A stretch of DNA of 64,000 bases from an uncultured Oscillibacter sp. GTDB lineage: Bacteria > Bacillota_A > Clostridia > Oscillospirales > Oscillospiraceae. The position numbers were made by a program, and so were the translations under genes. This document shows positions 1-8,661 of the stretch, piece by piece. The stretch spans positions 7,729 through 71,728 of the forward strand of contig CATOKC010000001.1 in the NCBI GenBank assembly GCA_951800675.1, given 5' to 3'. Each line of letters starts with the position of its first letter. The first letter of the stretch is position 1. A model generated the notes under the pieces. That model ran no database searches. It had not been told where the DNA came from and saw only the letters and a list, made by a program, of their open reading frames with translations.

Positions 1-230
1 GGCTCCCCGTCCAGCACTTCCCGGATCATGTTGGAAAGTTGGGTCAATCCGACGCGGCAGGGCACGCACTTGCCGCAGGTCTGGGCCCGGCAGAGGTCCA
101 GGAAATTCAGGGCCATGTCCACGGGGCAGAGGCCCGGCGGGCTGGCCGCGATGCGCCGCTCCATGTTCCGGTAGAGCTGCTCCACCACCGCCTGGGCCTG
201 GCCGGGGGTCTTCACTTCCAGTCTGCTCAT
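1..230 (-). CDS. NuoF-like iron-sulfur (SLBB/4Fe-4S) protein, N-terminal part only
   Basis: Only the first 76 codons are in the window; the gene runs off the left edge. A clear ribosome binding site (AGGAGAG at about 241-249) precedes the ATG at 230. The residues CGKCVPCRVG around position 50 match the cysteine motif that binds the 4Fe-4S cluster in the 51-kDa NADH dehydrogenase/hydrogenase subunit (NuoF/HydB/HndC). The short N-terminus before this motif means that the usual NADH/FMN-binding half is missing. This resembles the stand-alone iron-sulfur proteins found next to FeFe-hydrogenase or NADH-linked oxidoreductase genes in Clostridia. The partner gene would lie outside the window. Confidence 0.7.
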   Translation of the reverse strand, partial: MSRLEVKTPGQAQAVVEQLYRNMERRIAASPPGLCPVDMALNFLDLCRAQTCGKCVPCRVGLTQLSNMIREVLDGE

Positions 231-398
231 GACTTCACTTCTCTCCTAAAAGTTTTTTTGGTTTCCTAAATATTATTATGCGGGAAAGAACTGGAAAAGT
301 CAAGAAAAGTTATAAAATAGACAATCTTTTTTTATTTAGGCTTCTTTTTATTGTGAAATATTTCTCAAAAATGCCAAAGGGTCTTTTACTGGGAAGGC

Positions 399-436
399 AA
401 AAAAAGACGGCCGTCCCGGGACAGCCGCCCTTTTTC
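399..436. terminator. bidirectional rho-independent terminator
   Basis: A GC-rich stem of about 12 bp (GACGGCCGTCCC paired with GGGACAGCCGCC, two G-U wobbles) is flanked by an A-run on the left and a T-run on the right. It can therefore end transcription from both strands. It lies just downstream of the XRE regulator gene read on the minus strand. Confidence 0.75.
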
Positions 437-444
437 ATGGCGTC

Positions 445-900
445 TCAGGCGCGCTTCCGGGCCCTCCAAACCTGTGCCAGAATGTCTTTCAGCACCAAAA
501 ACGCATCCAGCTCATTGTAGCCGCGGGTCCTTTTCAGCTCCTCCAGCAGCCGCTCCAGCTCCGCCGCGTAAGGGGCGGCGTCCACCTGGGACTGGTATTG
601 GGCCAGAACAGGGTACTTTTTGCTCCACGCCTTGGTCCAGTCGATTTTGTCCGAGACCTCCTCCCGGGTGCGGTCGATGACCTCCTGAATCTCCTGGACC
701 TCCAGGTCGAAGGCGATCAGCTCATCCAGGGTCAGGCCGTAAAGCATCGCCAGGTGCTTGGACTGGCGGATGTCCGGCAGGGTTTCATCCGTCTCCCATT
801 TGGAGATGGTCTGGCGGCTCACCCCCAGCTTTTCCGCCACGGCCTCCTGGGACAGGCCCTTCTTCTTCCGGGCGTCGGACAGATTGCTTCCCAAACTCAT
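445..900 (-). CDS. XRE-family helix-turn-helix transcriptional regulator
   Basis: The 151-residue protein has an N-terminal HTH_3 (Cro/CI-like) DNA-binding domain at about residues 4-60, recognisable from LSQEAVAEKLGVSRQTISKW. A helical, charged C-terminal region of about 85 residues has no recognisable ligand domain. The ATG at 900 was chosen because AGGAGG sits nine bases upstream and the HTH begins directly after it. The reading frame stays open further upstream, but that stretch has no coding character. It is divergent from the HAD phosphatase gene and could regulate itself or that neighbour. The target is unknown. Confidence 0.85.
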   Translation of the reverse strand: MSLGSNLSDARKKKGLSQEAVAEKLGVSRQTISKWETDETLPDIRQSKHLAMLYGLTLDELIAFDLEVQEIQEVIDRTREEVSDKIDWTKAWSKKYPVLAQYQSQVDAAPYAAELERLLEELKRTRGYNELDAFLVLKDILAQVWRARKRA

Positions 901-930
901 TCTGTGACCTCCTGTATTGGATTTGACTCT

Positions 931-959
931 ATTATAGAGGGTTTTCCCGGAGAACGCCA
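931..959 (-). promoter_or_regulatory. promoter for the XRE regulator
   Basis: On the minus strand a perfect TATAAT lies 17 bases after a weak TGGCGT -35 element, about 30 bases before the start codon. The weak -35 is typical of a self-regulated promoter, but no operator is evident. Confidence 0.5.
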
Positions 960-1017
960 GCGGCGTTTCCTTGCGCTTCCGCACGGATTCTTGACGGGGG
1001 GACGGTAAAATTGGGGC

Positions 1018-1046
1018 TTGACCGTCGCCTGGGGATGGGGTACACT
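1018..1046 (+). promoter_or_regulatory. promoter for the HAD phosphatase gene
   Basis: TTGACC and TACACT are separated by 17 bases, about 130 bases upstream of the HAD start codon. The match is good for a housekeeping sigma-A promoter. Confidence 0.5.
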
Positions 1047-1176
1047 TGGACGGTAAAGCGCCACAGCGCAGAAACAGGAGCATGAAAACGAAGTATTCCC
1101 GGCGGCGCTCCTTGCTACAGCTCCACCGCCCGCGTTTCTTGAATGTTGCCTGATATAGAAAGAAGGAACTCCACCC

Positions 1177-1947
1177 ATGATCCGCCTCATCGCCAGTGAC
1201 ATTGACGGGACCCTGCTCCAAAACGGAGCCACGGAGATTCCCCCGGAGATCTTTGACCACATCCACCGCCTGGAGAAAAAGGGCATCCTCTTCTGCCCCG
1301 CCAGCGGACGGCAGTACACCAGCCTCCGGCGGCTCTTCGCCCCGGTGGCGGACCAAGTGCCCTTCCTCTGCGAGAACGGCGCGGTGGTCTACGGCCCCGG
1401 AAGCCCTGGACCCATTTTAAGCAAGACCGTCATGGACCGCCGCCTCGCCGAGGAGCTGTGCGGGGAGATTCTGGCCCTGCCGGAGACGGAGGTGCTGATC
1501 TCCGGCGCCGACGTCAGCTACCTCTGCCCCAAGACCCCGGACCTGGAGGACCAGATCCGCTGGTTCCTGGGCAACCGCACCGCCGTCCTCCCCGCCCCGG
1601 CGGACGTGCCGGAGGACATCATCAAGGTCTCCGCCTACTGCCCCAAGGGCGTTGAAGCCGCCAAGGCCGCCCTGTTCCCCAAATGGGAGGGGCACTTCCG
1701 CTGCGCCGTGGCCGGAGAGGTCTGGGTGGACTTCACCCTGGCGGACAAGGGCCTGGGCGTTTCCCGGCTCTGCGAGGCCCTGGGCCTGCGGCTGGAGGAG
1801 GTCATGGCCTTCGGGGACAACTACAACGACGTTTCCATGCTGGAGCGGGCGGGCCGCCCTTACCTGATGGAGGGCGCCGCGCCGGAGCTCCGGGCCCGCT
1901 TCTCCACCCGCTGCCGCGCTGTAGCGGAGGTGCTGGAGACCCTGTGA
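1177..1947 (+). CDS. Cof-type HAD-superfamily (IIB) sugar-phosphate phosphatase
   Basis: The 256-residue length is usual for Cof/YwpJ-type HAD phosphatases. Motif I is SDIDGT (nucleophile Asp8, acid/base Asp10) and motif IV is GDNYNDVSML at about 213-222, which binds magnesium. The region between (about 85-185) fits the C2B cap domain that selects the substrate. Such enzymes are cytoplasmic and dephosphorylate sugar phosphates, pyridoxal phosphate or flavin precursors, so the substrate cannot be named from sequence. The ATG follows GAAAGAAGGAA, a serviceable ribosome binding site. It is a single gene with its own probable promoter. Confidence 0.9.
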   Translation: MIRLIASDIDGTLLQNGATEIPPEIFDHIHRLEKKGILFCPASGRQYTSLRRLFAPVADQVPFLCENGAVVYGPGSPGPILSKTVMDRRLAEELCGEILALPETEVLISGADVSYLCPKTPDLEDQIRWFLGNRTAVLPAPADVPEDIIKVSAYCPKGVEAAKAALFPKWEGHFRCAVAGEVWVDFTLADKGLGVSRLCEALGLRLEEVMAFGDNYNDVSMLERAGRPYLMEGAAPELRARFSTRCRAVAEVLETL

Positions 1948-2023
1948 CACGGACAGCGTTCCTCCAAAATTTGAACGGTTCCTTAATTTTTGTCATTTTT
2001 GTTACTTTTTTGCCTCGTCCGCC

Positions 2024-2052
2024 TTTACAAGGCGGGCGAAATTCTTTATAAT
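2024..2052 (+). promoter_or_regulatory. promoter for the peptide-binding lipoprotein gene
   Basis: TTTACA and a perfect TATAAT are separated by 17 bases. Transcription should start near 2059 and give a leader of about 70 bases. Confidence 0.65.
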
Positions 2053-2097
2053 AAATGTCTGCCAAATCCGCCCAGCGGCGGCGCACATCACATACGG

Positions 2098-2124
2098 AAG
2101 GCGATCCCAGATCGCCTTTGGAGG
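2098..2124 (+). promoter_or_regulatory. leader hairpin abutting the ribosome binding site
   Basis: A perfect 9-bp inverted repeat (AAGGCGATC, CCA loop, GATCGCCTT) ends one base before the GGAGG of the following gene. There is no T-run, so it is not a terminator. It may protect the mRNA 5' end or tune translation. Confidence 0.5.
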
Positions 2125-2128
2125 TTTT

Positions 2129-3793
2129 ATGAAACAGCTCATCAAGCGCCTGGCGGCTCTGCTGCTGCCGGGAGCGCTTTGCCTGTCCCTGCTGTCTGGC
2201 TGCGCCAAGGACGGCGAAGGTCTGGCCCTGTCCGTCTGTACCGGGGCCGCCCCGGAATCCCTGGACCCCATCTACGCCGAGGACGTGGGCGGGCAGACCA
2301 TCCTGGCCCATCTCTATGAAAATCTTATGCGGGTGACGGCGGACAGCACGGGAAAAACCAGCGTCCTCCCCGGCATGGCCAAAAGCGTGGACCAGGAGGA
2401 GGAGACCAAGGAGGGCGCCATCACCGTCACCTATACCTTCCGCCTCCGCAGCGCCCGCTGGTCCGACGGGCAGCCCGTCACCGCCGGGGATTTCGTCTAC
2501 GCCTGGCAGCGCCTGGCGAACCCCGCCACCGGCTCCCGGTACGCGGACCTGCTGTCCGTGGTCAAGGGCTATCAGGAGGCCCGGGCCACCAAGGACATGA
2601 GCCTGCTCGAAGTAACGGCCAAAAATGACAATACCCTGGTGGTGGTGCTGAACGGGCGCTACGACTGGTTTTTAAAGGAGGTCTGCACCTCCCCCGCCGC
2701 CATGCCCCTGCGTCAGGACGTGGTGCAGAAGCTGAAGGCCGCCTCCGGCGACAAATCCTGGTGGGAAGGCGATCCCACCCAACTAGTGACCAACGGTCCC
2801 TATACCGTCGCCTCTTTAGAGGAGGGCCGCCTCCTCCAATTGGCCGTTAATGACCGCTACTACGCCGCTCAACCGGGGCCCCAGAGCGTCACCTTCCACT
2901 TTGCCGGTTCGCCGGAGGAGGCCTGGTCCCTCTATGAGAGCAAAACCGTGGACGCCGTGTGGCCCCTGCCAGACGTACGGCTGACGGAGCTGGCGGCGGA
3001 CCCGGAGTGGACCCCCCTGCCGGAGCTCGCCACCTATACCGCCCTGTTCAACTGCGCCGCGGAACCCTTCAGTGATCCCACCCTCCGGAAGGCCATGAGC
3101 CTGGCCATCGACCGAAACGCCCTGGCCCAGGCGGCGGGGGCGGCGGCCCTGCCGGCGGAGGGCGTGGTCCCCCCCGGCGTGCCGGAGAATGAGGAGGGAG
3201 ATTTCCGGTCTCTCAGCACTCCCCTGCTGGACAACGCGCCGGAGAGCTATGAGGAGCGCTGCCAACAGGCCCGAACTCTGCTGGACGAGGCCGGGTACAA
3301 CAGCGGCGCGGACCTGGGAGAGCTGGAGTTCTTATACCTGAAAAACGATGTAAACGACGCCGTGGCCCAGCTTCTCTGCCAGCAATGGCAGGAGGTTTTA
3401 GGGGTTCAGGCAACGCCCATGGGGCTGACAGAGCGAAATTTGATGTCTGCCCTGCGCGGCGGAGAGTACACCCTGGCGGGCCGGACCCTCACCGCTTCCG
3501 CCAACGACGCGGAGTGCTTTTTGATGTCCTGGACCTCCGAGAGCCGGGAAAACCTGGTCCGCTACGAGAGCACCGCCTATGATACGCTGATGAAAATTGT
3601 CGCCGGAGCCGCTGACGGCACCGCCCGGATGGGCTGCCTTCACGACTCCGAGGCGTTGCTGCTGATGAATCACGCGTTGGCTCCCCTCTACACCAAGGGC
3701 ACCGATTGGGAACTGCGGGAAACCTTCACCGGAGCCTTCCGGGACCCAAGGGGCTGGTTCAGTTTCGCCAGCGTGGTGAGCAGGCCGGTGTAA
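2129..3793 (+). CDS. oligopeptide ABC transporter substrate-binding lipoprotein (SBP_bac_5/OppA family)
   Basis: The 554-residue protein begins with a lipoprotein signal peptide whose lipobox ends LLSGC (Cys at about 24), so it should be anchored outside the cell membrane. The mature part has the OppA/DppA layout. It includes ESLDP near the N-terminus, the family signature region around RSARWSDGQPVTAGDFVYAW, and the Ser-Leu-Ala-Ile-Asp-Arg element near 325. The family binds peptides or, less often, nickel or other ligands. No permease or ATPase genes are adjacent, so this is an orphan binding protein that must borrow a transporter from elsewhere or act as a sensor. The start follows GGAGG at the usual spacing. 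Confidence 0.88.
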   Translation: MKQLIKRLAALLLPGALCLSLLSGCAKDGEGLALSVCTGAAPESLDPIYAEDVGGQTILAHLYENLMRVTADSTGKTSVLPGMAKSVDQEEETKEGAITVTYTFRLRSARWSDGQPVTAGDFVYAWQRLANPATGSRYADLLSVVKGYQEARATKDMSLLEVTAKNDNTLVVVLNGRYDWFLKEVCTSPAAMPLRQDVVQKLKAASGDKSWWEGDPTQLVTNGPYTVASLEEGRLLQLAVNDRYYAAQPGPQSVTFHFAGSPEEAWSLYESKTVDAVWPLPDVRLTELAADPEWTPLPELATYTALFNCAAEPFSDPTLRKAMSLAIDRNALAQAAGAAALPAEGVVPPGVPENEEGDFRSLSTPLLDNAPESYEERCQQARTLLDEAGYNSGADLGELEFLYLKNDVNDAVAQLLCQQWQEVLGVQATPMGLTERNLMSALRGGEYTLAGRTLTASANDAECFLMSWTSESRENLVRYESTAYDTLMKIVAGAADGTARMGCLHDSEALLLMNHALAPLYTKGTDWELRETFTGAFRDPRGWFSFASVVSRPV

Positions 3794-3951
3794 TGGCGGA
3801 GACTTCTTTCGGGCCAGCCTTTATTCTAGCGGAAGCGTGAGGCCCGATTTGGTGTAAACGCAAGACGTTTTGCAAACCATTCGGCATATTTCCCCAACTG
3901 TTTGCCAGGGAGCGCAACTGGAAGGAACCGGGAAACCGCTTCCTTCCCCTC

Positions 3952-3980
3952 TGGACATTCACGAAGCGCTGTGCTATGAT
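3952..3980 (+). promoter_or_regulatory. promoter for the Bax inhibitor-1 family gene
   Basis: TGGACA and TATGAT are separated by 17 bases. A strong AAGGAGG site and the ATG at 4009 follow within 30 bases, so the leader is short. Confidence 0.7.
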
Positions 3981-4008
3981 GTAGGAAACCAAAAAGGAGG
4001 AACCCTTT

Positions 4009-4731
4009 ATGCAGTTAAACGGAATGGAATACAACGATTATAACGGCCAAAGTCTTGGAACCTATACCGGAGAATCCATCGGCCTTTACACCGCCAAGGC
4101 TTTCTTCTGGATGTTTCTGGGGCTGCTGACTACCTTCGGCGTGGCCTTCTTTGGTTACGCCACCGGAAGCATCCTTTACGTATTCGCCATCCCCTATTTC
4201 CACATTGTCCTGCTGGTGATACAGCTGGGCGTGGTGTTCTTCCTCTCCGCCCGGCTCCACAAGCTTCGGGTTGGAACCGCTAGGGCGCTGTTTTTCGTCT
4301 ACGCGGCGGTAACCGGCGTGGTCTTTTCCGCCTACTTTCTAATTTTCAGCATGCTGAGCCTGATCCTGGTCTTTGCTATGACGGCGGTCTACTTCGGCGT
4401 TATGGCCCTGTATGGTTACCGCACCCAGACGGACCTCACCCGTCTGCGGCCCATTCTGGTGGGCGGGCTGATTTTCCTGATTGTCTGCGGCCTGCTGTCC
4501 ATGTTCCTCCCCCTGGGGATGGCGGACCGGGTGATTTGCCTTGTCGGCGTGGCTATATTCCTAGGCTTTACCGCTTACGATACCCAGAAAATCAAGGCCT
4601 TCTACACCGCCTATCAGGGTGACCAGGCCATGCTGGAGCGGGCGTCCATCTATTCCGCCCTGGAGCTGTATCTGGACTTCATCAACCTGTTCTTGTATCT
4701 CCTGCGCTTCTTGGGAAAGAGCAAGAAGTAA
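4009..4731 (+). CDS. Bax inhibitor-1/YccA-family membrane protein
   Basis: The 240-residue protein has about seven hydrophobic segments after a short cytoplasmic N-terminus. It ends with the family-typical ALELYLDFINLFLYLLRFLG. The FTAYDTQKIK motif before the last membrane segment carries the conserved aspartates of BsYetJ-type proteins, which in the known members form a pH-sensitive calcium leak. It is monocistronic, with its own promoter and a terminator at 4797-4838. The physiological role is unproven outside model proteins. Confidence 0.9.
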   Translation: MQLNGMEYNDYNGQSLGTYTGESIGLYTAKAFFWMFLGLLTTFGVAFFGYATGSILYVFAIPYFHIVLLVIQLGVVFFLSARLHKLRVGTARALFFVYAAVTGVVFSAYFLIFSMLSLILVFAMTAVYFGVMALYGYRTQTDLTRLRPILVGGLIFLIVCGLLSMFLPLGMADRVICLVGVAIFLGFTAYDTQKIKAFYTAYQGDQAMLERASIYSALELYLDFINLFLYLLRFLGKSKK

Positions 4732-4796
4732 CCACGGTGTAGCGGGAAGCCCCCCAGAGGGCTGATACCGCTTAAACCACATTTTAATTGTGTCTG

Positions 4797-4838
4797 AAAA
4801 AGCATCCATCCTGTGCGAAGCGGGGTGGATGCTTTTTT
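4797..4838 (+). terminator. rho-independent terminator
   Basis: AAAAGCATCCA pairs with TGGATGCTTTT around a 17-base loop and runs into six Ts. It follows the Bax inhibitor-1 family gene. Confidence 0.85.
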
Positions 4839-5019
4839 CTACGGGGAACTCCCCGCGGCCCCAGAAGCAGGGAAGGGGGGGCGGCCGATTCCAGCGGGTT
4901 GAAAGCTTTGACATTTGGCCGCCGCCTAAGCTTGCGGCACAGAAAAATTCATGGTATCATACGTTTATCAATTTAAACTCATCCGATCAGCGCTGATTAT
5001 AAAAAGGAGTGAAGTTTTC

Positions 5020-6489
5020 ATGGAGTGGGAATCCCTGTTAGCAACCAATAAGCTGGGCCCGGAAGCCAAAGAACCGGATGCCTGGGCAAGCTATCCCATC
5101 AATGCGTTTGAAAAAGACTATAACAAAATTGTTTCCAGCGCCGCTTTCCGTAGAATCCAGGATAAAACCCAGGTATTTCCCTTGGATAAAAGTGATTTTA
5201 TTCGCACGCGGCTTACCCATTCCATTGAGGTGTCCACAATCGCACGGCAATTGGGCATCATGATATCAAAAAACGAAACCAATTATATAAAAAGAGAAGT
5301 ATCGAACTCCGCGGAGGATATTTCTTCCGTCTTATTATGCGCGGGGCTTTTACACGATTTGGGCAATCCCCCTTTCGGACATTTTGGGGAAACTGTGATT
5401 GGCGAGTGGTTTCAAAACAATCTTGGTAAAATTCTGTATCGCTCAAATCAGGATACGCGTCCTGACCAGCTTCGCACACTCCGCGGGATACTGTCCGCGC
5501 AAATGGCCGCTGACCTGGAGAACTTTTAAGGCAACGCCCAGGCCTTGCGCTTACTTTCCAAAGCCCGTCACGGCTCCAATATCAATGTTTCCATTTCAGT
5601 GATCAGCACGCTGATGAAATATCCAACAAACTCCCTTTCCTTCTGCCAGACTGCCCCCGATGTAGCCGCGCACAAAATGGGATACTATTTCTCGGAGCAG
5701 GAAAGCTATCAGCAAATTGCCGATACGCTGGGAACGAAGCGGCCGGACGGGCATATCTGCCGTCATCCGCTGGCGTTCTTCCTGGAGGCGGCGGATGACA
5801 TCGCCTATGCCACAGCGGATTTGGAGGACGCCTTTAAAAAGAGGCTCTTCAGCCTCCAGGAATTTATTGAGTATTTTGAAAGCCAATACGATCATGCGCG
5901 GATAGACCCCCTCATAGGCCAAAAATACCACTCAAAGGAATACTATTCCAACAAGCTGATTGAACAGTTTAAAGAGTATGAGGGTATTTCAGAGGATGAA
6001 AAATTCCACCAGTGGATTCACTATACCAGGCGGTGGCTCATGCACAACGCCACATACCGCTTTTCCAAGGAGTACAAGCGCATTATGAGCGGCCAATTCC
6101 AAGAGGAGCTTTTCAGCAACGTAAACCACACGATTACCATGAAAATATTGAAGAAGGCCATGGGGGAGTTCGTTTATAATTCTCCCGGAATCCTGCGGCT
6201 GGAGCTCTCCGCGCAGACCATTCTCTCGTTTCTTCTGGATAAATTTGTACATGCCGTCTTATACTTTGGCTGCGAGGATGATACCTATCAATTGACGCAG
6301 GCCGACAAGAAATGTCTGCACTTGATTTCCAACAATTACAAGGAGGATTACCAGAAAGAAATAAAAGGCCATGAGGACGACGAGGCCTATTGTCTGTACA
6401 TGCGGCTGCTAATGGTAACGGACTATATCAGCGGCATGACGGACTCCTTCGCCCGGACCCTCTATCGGGAGTTAAGCGGAATTGAATAG
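5020..6489 (+). pseudogene. dgt: dGTPase (deoxyguanosine triphosphate triphosphohydrolase) interrupted by one in-frame stop
   Basis: The reading frame spans 490 codons from an ATG with AAGGAG upstream, the expected length for a Dgt-type HD-domain dNTP triphosphohydrolase. It is cut by a single TAA at 5527-5529 (codon 170). The HD metal ligands His67, His112-Asp113 and the nearby His121 all lie before the stop. The rest of the HD domain and the C-terminal half follow in the same frame with full coding character. The family normally reads ENFEGNAQ here, so GAA changed to TAA is the simplest explanation. The enzyme would hydrolyse dNTPs to nucleosides and triphosphate. It may be a recent pseudogene, an assembly or base-call error, or a read-through case. 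The 6490-6668 stretch downstream holds only a hairpin. Confidence 0.85.
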
Positions 6490-6567
6490 AGAAAAACACG
6501 AAGTCGCCCTGTTCTTCAAATATTATCAAGACTCATTCTCTCAATAAAAAGCCACGCAGAAAAGGAT

Positions 6568-6595
6568 GCCGGGGAGCAGATTTCCGCTCCCCGGC
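6568..6595. repeat. perfect 10-bp inverted repeat downstream of dgt
   Basis: GCCGGGGAGC and GCTCCCCGGC enclose an 8-base loop. No T-run follows on the plus strand, so it is a stabilising hairpin or a weak terminator between dgt and the van-like cluster. Confidence 0.55.
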
Positions 6596-6668
6596 ACCTT
6601 GGTATCTCCGAGCCATTAAAAACACATCATCTGCCCCGGCAAACAGCGGCTTAGGAAAGCCTTCATCG

Positions 6669-6715
6669 TTTCTTAAGGAAAGAACAACAAACTGGGAACG
6701 ACTTTTTGCTACAAT
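6669..6715 (+). promoter_or_regulatory. probable vanR promoter with candidate response-regulator site
   Basis: TACAAT at 6710-6715 serves as -10, and no good -35 lies 17 bases upstream (ACAAAC), which suggests an activated promoter. TTTCTTAAGGAAAG at 6669-6682 is near-palindromic. A close copy, TTTCTTAGGAAAAT, recurs upstream of the peptidase gene at 8593-8606. The shared motif is a candidate VanR binding site. Confidence 0.5.
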
Positions 6716-6747
6716 GAAATAGAATGGAGCCGAAAAGGAGGATGCCT

Positions 6748-7467
6748 ATGTCCCACAAGATTTTGGTCGTCGACGACGAAGCCGAGATTGCGGACCTGAT
6801 CGAGACCTATCTGGCAGATGAAAACTACACCATTTTTAAGTTCTACGCAGCGAAGGATGCCCTGGCGTGTATCGAAACCACGGACCTGGACCTGGCCATC
6901 CTGGACGTGATGCTGCCGGATATCGACGGCTTCGCCCTGTGCAAAAAAATCCGGGAAAAGCACACCTGGCCCATCATCATGCTGACGGCCAAGGACGCCG
7001 AAACCGATAAAATCACCGGCTTGACCCTGGGGGCCGACGACTATGTGACCAAGCCCTTCCGCCCCCTGGAGCTGGCGGCTCGAGTAAAATCCCAGCTGCG
7101 CCGCTATAAAAAGTACAACCCCGCCCACGCCGGGAGCGCCAGGCCGGTCCCCCCGGCGGATACGCTGACTCACGGTGATCTGGTGATGGACAAGAAAGCC
7201 CACGCCTGTTCCCTGAACGGCGAACCGATCGAGCTGACTCCCACGGAGTTTTCCATCCTCCGCATCCTTTTGGAAAACCGTGGAACTGCCGTCAGCGCCG
7301 AGGAGCTGTTCCATCAAATCTGGCGGGACGAGTATTACAGCAAATCCAACAACACCATTACGGTTCACATTCGGCATCTGCGGGAGAAGCTGGGAGACCG
7401 TACGGACAAGCCAAAATACATCAAAACGGTATGGGGAGTGGGGTATAAAATTGAAAACCAACCGTAA
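6748..7467 (+). CDS. vanR: VanR-type OmpR-family response regulator
   Basis: The 239-residue protein has a receiver domain (acidic pocket Asp9-Asp10, phospho-acceptor Asp53 in LAILDVMLPD, Lys102 in VTKPFRPLEL). A C-terminal winged-helix OmpR/PhoB domain ends NTITVHIRHLREKLGD...WGVGYKIE. The ATG at 6748 has AAGGAGG seven bases upstream. An in-frame ATG at 6724 has no such site. The closest family by eye is VanR of VanG/VanC-type glycopeptide-resistance clusters. It overlaps the sensor kinase gene and is followed by the ligase and serine racemase genes it probably activates. Confidence 0.85.
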   Translation: MSHKILVVDDEAEIADLIETYLADENYTIFKFYAAKDALACIETTDLDLAILDVMLPDIDGFALCKKIREKHTWPIIMLTAKDAETDKITGLTLGADDYVTKPFRPLELAARVKSQLRRYKKYNPAHAGSARPVPPADTLTHGDLVMDKKAHACSLNGEPIELTPTEFSILRILLENRGTAVSAEELFHQIWRDEYYSKSNNTITVHIRHLREKLGDRTDKPKYIKTVWGVGYKIENQP

Positions 7468-8581
7468 GGACGAGTATTGGGCCTTCCAATTGAAGCTCAT
7501 GCGGCGGGTCTGCGGCGGCGCCGCCCTCTCCGTCCTGATCGTCATGGGGCTGTACCTGCTGTTCTGGAAGAGGCGCATGGGGAATTGGATTGTCTGGTTT
7601 TTGCGAAACGTCATGAGCATGGACCATCAAGCCGCCTATTACTTTTACAGCGATCACTTCCGGGGCAACAAGGACCGCTTTTTCATCGCGGCCATCCTGC
7701 TGGTATTTGCCCTGCTGCTGTGGCAGATTTTCCACTGGATGACCCGCTATTTCAGCGAGATTAACCAGGGGATTGAATCCCTGCTGGCGGACGATGGGAT
7801 CCAAATCCGCCTCTCAAAGGAGATGCTGCCCTTTGAGCGGAAGTTGAACGCCGTGAAGCGGACGCTGGCGGAGCAAAAGGAGGAAACCGCTCAGGCGGAG
7901 CGGCGGAAGGACGAGCTGGTCATGTATCTGGCCCATGACATCCGCACGCCGCTGACCTCGGTCATCGGCTATCTGAGCCTTCTGGAGGAGGAACCAAACA
8001 GCCCGCCGGAGCAGCGGGCCAAGCGGGTGCGCATCGCCCTGGACAAGGCTTACCGATTGGAAACAATGATGAATGAATTTTTCGAAATCACTCGGTATAA
8101 CTCCCAGCAGATCGCCTTGTCCAAGGAGCCTGTGGACCTCTATTACCTGCTGGTGCAGCTGGCGGACGAGCTGACGCCGCTGCTGGCGGAACGGGGCAAC
8201 TGGGTGGTTTTGCAAATGGACGAGGACCTGACGGTCCGGGGTGACGCCGAGAAGCTGGCCCGGGTGTTCGGCAACATCCTGAAAAACGCGGCGGCCTACA
8301 GCGACCCCCATACGGAAATCACGGTTTCCGCCGGGAATGTGGAGGGGGACGTGGTAATCCGTTTCCGAAACTGCGGGGAGGACATTCCGCCGGAGAAGCT
8401 GGAGGCGGTGTTCGACAAATTCTGCCGCCTGGACCAGGCCCGCTCCACCGGCACAGGCGGCACCGGCCTGGGGCTGGCCATCGCGAAGGAGATCGTCAGC
8501 CTCCACGGCGGAATCATCCGCGCCTTCAGCGGGGACCACACGGTTACCTTTATGGTCCGGCTACCCGGAATGGAATCATAA
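7451..8581 (+). CDS. vanS: VanS-type sensor histidine kinase
   Basis: The protein has 376 residues if it starts at the TTG at 7451, which lies inside the end of vanR and fits the VanS N-terminal pattern (KLK, charged, then membrane). The first ATG in frame is at 7499. Two membrane helices (about 22-38 and 77-97) enclose a short extracellular loop. The HisKA box YLAHDIRTPLTSVIGYLSLL holds the phospho-acceptor His at about 162. The N, G1 and G2 boxes of the ATPase end with GTGGTGLGLAIAKEI. A small sensor domain is typical of VanS proteins of D-Ala-D-Ser clusters. The kinase should phosphorylate the VanR-like regulator. Confidence 0.85.
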   Translation: MKTNRKDEYWAFQLKLMRRVCGGAALSVLIVMGLYLLFWKRRMGNWIVWFLRNVMSMDHQAAYYFYSDHFRGNKDRFFIAAILLVFALLLWQIFHWMTRYFSEINQGIESLLADDGIQIRLSKEMLPFERKLNAVKRTLAEQKEETAQAERRKDELVMYLAHDIRTPLTSVIGYLSLLEEEPNSPPEQRAKRVRIALDKAYRLETMMNEFFEITRYNSQQIALSKEPVDLYYLLVQLADELTPLLAERGNWVVLQMDEDLTVRGDAEKLARVFGNILKNAAAYSDPHTEITVSAGNVEGDVVIRFRNCGEDIPPEKLEAVFDKFCRLDQARSTGTGGTGLGLAIAKEIVSLHGGIIRAFSGDHTVTFMVRLPGMES

Positions 8582-8592
8582 AATCTCTGCTG

Positions 8593-8661
8593 TTTCTTAG
8601 GAAAATCTTAATCATTCGGCACCTTTCTCTTAAAGCATCCGGCGCTTCTGTTTGGTAGAAT
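8593..8661 (+). promoter_or_regulatory. candidate VanR-controlled promoter of the resistance genes
   Basis: TTTCTTAGGAAAATCTTAA at 8593-8611 contains two CTTA half-sites 11 bases apart, the arrangement favoured by OmpR/PhoB-type regulators. A third CTTA lies at 8629-8632. TAGAAT at 8656-8661 is a possible -10 without a proper -35. The first element repeats the motif upstream of vanR. Binding by VanR is inferred. Confidence 0.45.

Noticed and set aside
901..1356. N-terminal extension of the XRE regulator to 303 residues
   Set aside because: The extension has no protein-like character, crosses the divergent promoter region, and overlaps the HAD gene start. The internal ATG has an ideal ribosome site.
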